The notes beneath the pieces were generated by a model, which made no database searches, was not told the DNA's origin, and saw only the letters and a list, made by a program, of their open reading frames with translations. Positions 5,066 through 5,746 of a stretch of 5,746 nt of DNA are shown here, in pieces; positions within the stretch are counted from its first letter, which is position 1, and every line of letters begins with the position of its first letter. The translations under genes were made by a program, and so were the position numbers. This stretch comes from Betaproteobacteria bacterium (lineage in GTDB: Bacteria; Pseudomonadota; Gammaproteobacteria; Burkholderiales; UBA9220): the NCBI GenBank assembly GCA_003519965.1, contig DOVS01000059.1, positions 1 through 5,746 of the forward strand. The letters are read 5' to 3'.

Positions 5066-5118
5066 ACCGCTTGGTTTGTATGGTTATTTGGCGGCGCTAC
5101 AGTGGTGCACCCGCCAGC

Positions 5119-5146
5119 GACGGCCGGCCAATGCATCCTAGCCGTC
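5119..5146. repeat. Inverted repeat in the lipoprotein leader
   Basis: GACGGC (5119-5124) and GCCGTC (5141-5146) form a 6-bp stem around 16 bases; inside is the palindrome GGCCGGCC (5122-5129), which overlaps the left arm. It falls in the predicted untranslated leader of the minus-strand lipoprotein message. The palindrome GGTGCACC (5104-5111) lies beside it. No known riboswitch was recognised. Confidence 0.35.
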
Positions 5147-5156
5147 TCTGAGCGCT

Positions 5157-5185
5157 AACATAACGATTTGCCGGAAATTAGTCAA
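5157..5185 (-). promoter_or_regulatory. Candidate promoter of the lipoprotein-DUF4124-fimV run
   Basis: On the minus strand TTGACT (5185-5180, five of six to the -35 consensus) and TATGTT (5162-5157, four of six to the -10 consensus) are 17 bases apart. The start point would be near 5150, giving a leader of about 105 bases before the ATG at 5045. It is divergent from the guaB promoter, with the two -35 boxes about 22 bp apart. Confidence 0.55.
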
Positions 5186-5207
5186 TCGGCGCAGGGGCGG
5201 GGTCCGG

Positions 5208-5236
5208 TTTACCGGGCAAGCCTGAAATCGTATAAT
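5208..5236 (+). promoter_or_regulatory. guaB promoter
   Basis: TTTACC (5208-5213, four of six) and a perfect TATAAT (5231-5236) are 17 bases apart. Transcription would start near 5243, about 24 bases before the guaB ATG. The -35 box overlaps the short inverted repeat CCGGT-TT-ACCGG (5205-5216), which could be an operator half or chance. No clear PurR-type site is seen. The guaB Shine-Dalgarno is AAGGA (5251-5255), 11 bases before the ATG. Confidence 0.7.
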
Positions 5237-5266
5237 TTCTCCTTTGCGATAAGGACGGATAATTTT

Positions 5267-5746
5267 ATGCGTATTTTGGAAAAAGCGCTGACTTTCGACG
5301 ACGTTCTGCTCGTCCCTGCCTATTCGGCCGTCCTACCGCGCGACGTCAGCTTGAAAACGCGATTGACCCGGAATATCCAGTTGAATATTCCAGTGATTTC
5401 CGCCGCCATGGATACCGTGACCGAAGGGCGTCTGGCGATTGCTCTCGCCCAGGAGGGAGGGATCGGCGTCATTCATAAGAATATGAGCGCCAAGGCGCAT
5501 GCGGCGCAGGTGGCGCAGGTGAAGCGTTTTGAAAGCGGCGTGGTGAAGGACCCGATTACGATCCGGCCCGATATGTCGGTGCGCGATGTGCTGACGCTCA
5601 CCAGCCGTCACAAGATTTCCGGTTTGCCGGTGGTGGAGGGGGAAACGGTCGTCGGCATCGTTACGAACCGGGATTTGCGTTTTGAAACCCGTCTGGATCA
5701 GCCGGTCATGAATATTATGACGCCCCGCGAGCGGCTGGTGACGGTG
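5267..5746 (+). CDS. guaB: Inosine-5'-monophosphate dehydrogenase, N-terminal part (cut by window edge)
   Basis: GuaB oxidises IMP to XMP with NAD+, the committed step of GMP synthesis, in the cytoplasm. The window holds the first 160 codons of a protein that usually has about 490; no stop is present and the frame runs off the edge. Hallmarks seen: [20 protein letters not shown] at 1-20, then [11 protein letters not shown] at 43-53 and the substrate-barrel motif [11 protein letters not shown] at 64-74, followed by the first CBS domain from about 93 ([18 protein letters not shown]...GLPVVE...[12 protein letters not shown]). The second CBS domain begins near 146 ([14 protein letters not shown]). 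The catalytic Cys loop lies beyond the window. The ATG at 5267 matches the family start and follows AAGGA and a TATAAT promoter. guaA often follows guaB in gammaproteobacteria, but this cannot be checked here. Confidence 0.97.
   Translation, partial: MRILEKALTFDDVLLVPAYSAVLPRDVSLKTRLTRNIQLNIPVISAAMDTVTEGRLAIALAQEGGIGVIHKNMSAKAHAAQVAQVKRFESGVVKDPITIRPDMSVRDVLTLTSRHKISGLPVVEGETVVGIVTNRDLRFETRLDQPVMNIMTPRERLVTV

Noticed and set aside
5333..5611. Minus-strand frame opposite guaB
   Set aside because: Shadow of the well-supported guaB coding sequence.
1..5746. CRISPR array, insertion sequence or defence system
   Set aside because: No regularly spaced repeats, no transposase or nuclease-like gene, and no target-site duplications were found; the genes present are housekeeping or envelope genes.

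Overview
The window looks like chromosomal DNA of a moderately GC-rich gammaproteobacterium. This rests on the gene set: SmpB, the RatA/RatB (RnfH) pair, a FimV-like pilus/polarity protein, a DUF4124 exported protein and GuaB. A small helical lipoprotein resembling SoxXA-binding (SoxK-type) proteins hints at a sulfur-oxidising or methanotrophic lineage, but that is inference and no species can be named.

Layout. Positions 1-52 hold the first 17 codons of a minus-strand gene with a signal-peptide-like start. Positions 53-773 (about 720 bp) hold no convincing gene, but contain several inverted repeats and a short direct repeat; the nature of this stretch is unresolved. A strong hairpin (774-809) follows the smpB stop codon. 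smpB (817-1263, minus) diverges from ratA (1321-1758, plus), which overlaps ratB (1755-2072, plus) by ATGA. ratB converges on a large fimV-like gene (2069-4069, minus), and the two stop codons share the four bases TTAA. Upstream of fimV on the same strand lie a DUF4124 gene (4212-4667) and a small lipoprotein gene (4707-5045). All three may form one minus-strand unit read from a promoter near 5157-5185, with a second possible promoter just before fimV. guaB (5267 to beyond 5746, plus) is divergent from this unit, has a perfect TATAAT -10 box, and is cut by the window edge after 160 codons.

How the genes relate. smpB and ratA-ratB are often neighbours in beta- and gammaproteobacteria. SmpB acts in trans-translation; RatA is a START-domain protein linked to ribosome association or quinone handling; RatB is a ubiquitin-fold partner of unknown role. 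The lipoprotein, DUF4124 protein and FimV-like protein are all predicted to be exported or envelope-associated. guaB is the housekeeping IMP dehydrogenase of GMP synthesis.

I see no clear sign of a new defence or mobile system. The items most worth a second look are the structured 720-bp non-coding stretch next to smpB, the three-armed hairpin after smpB, the FimV-like protein without a recognisable FimV C-terminal domain, and the structured leader of the small lipoprotein gene.
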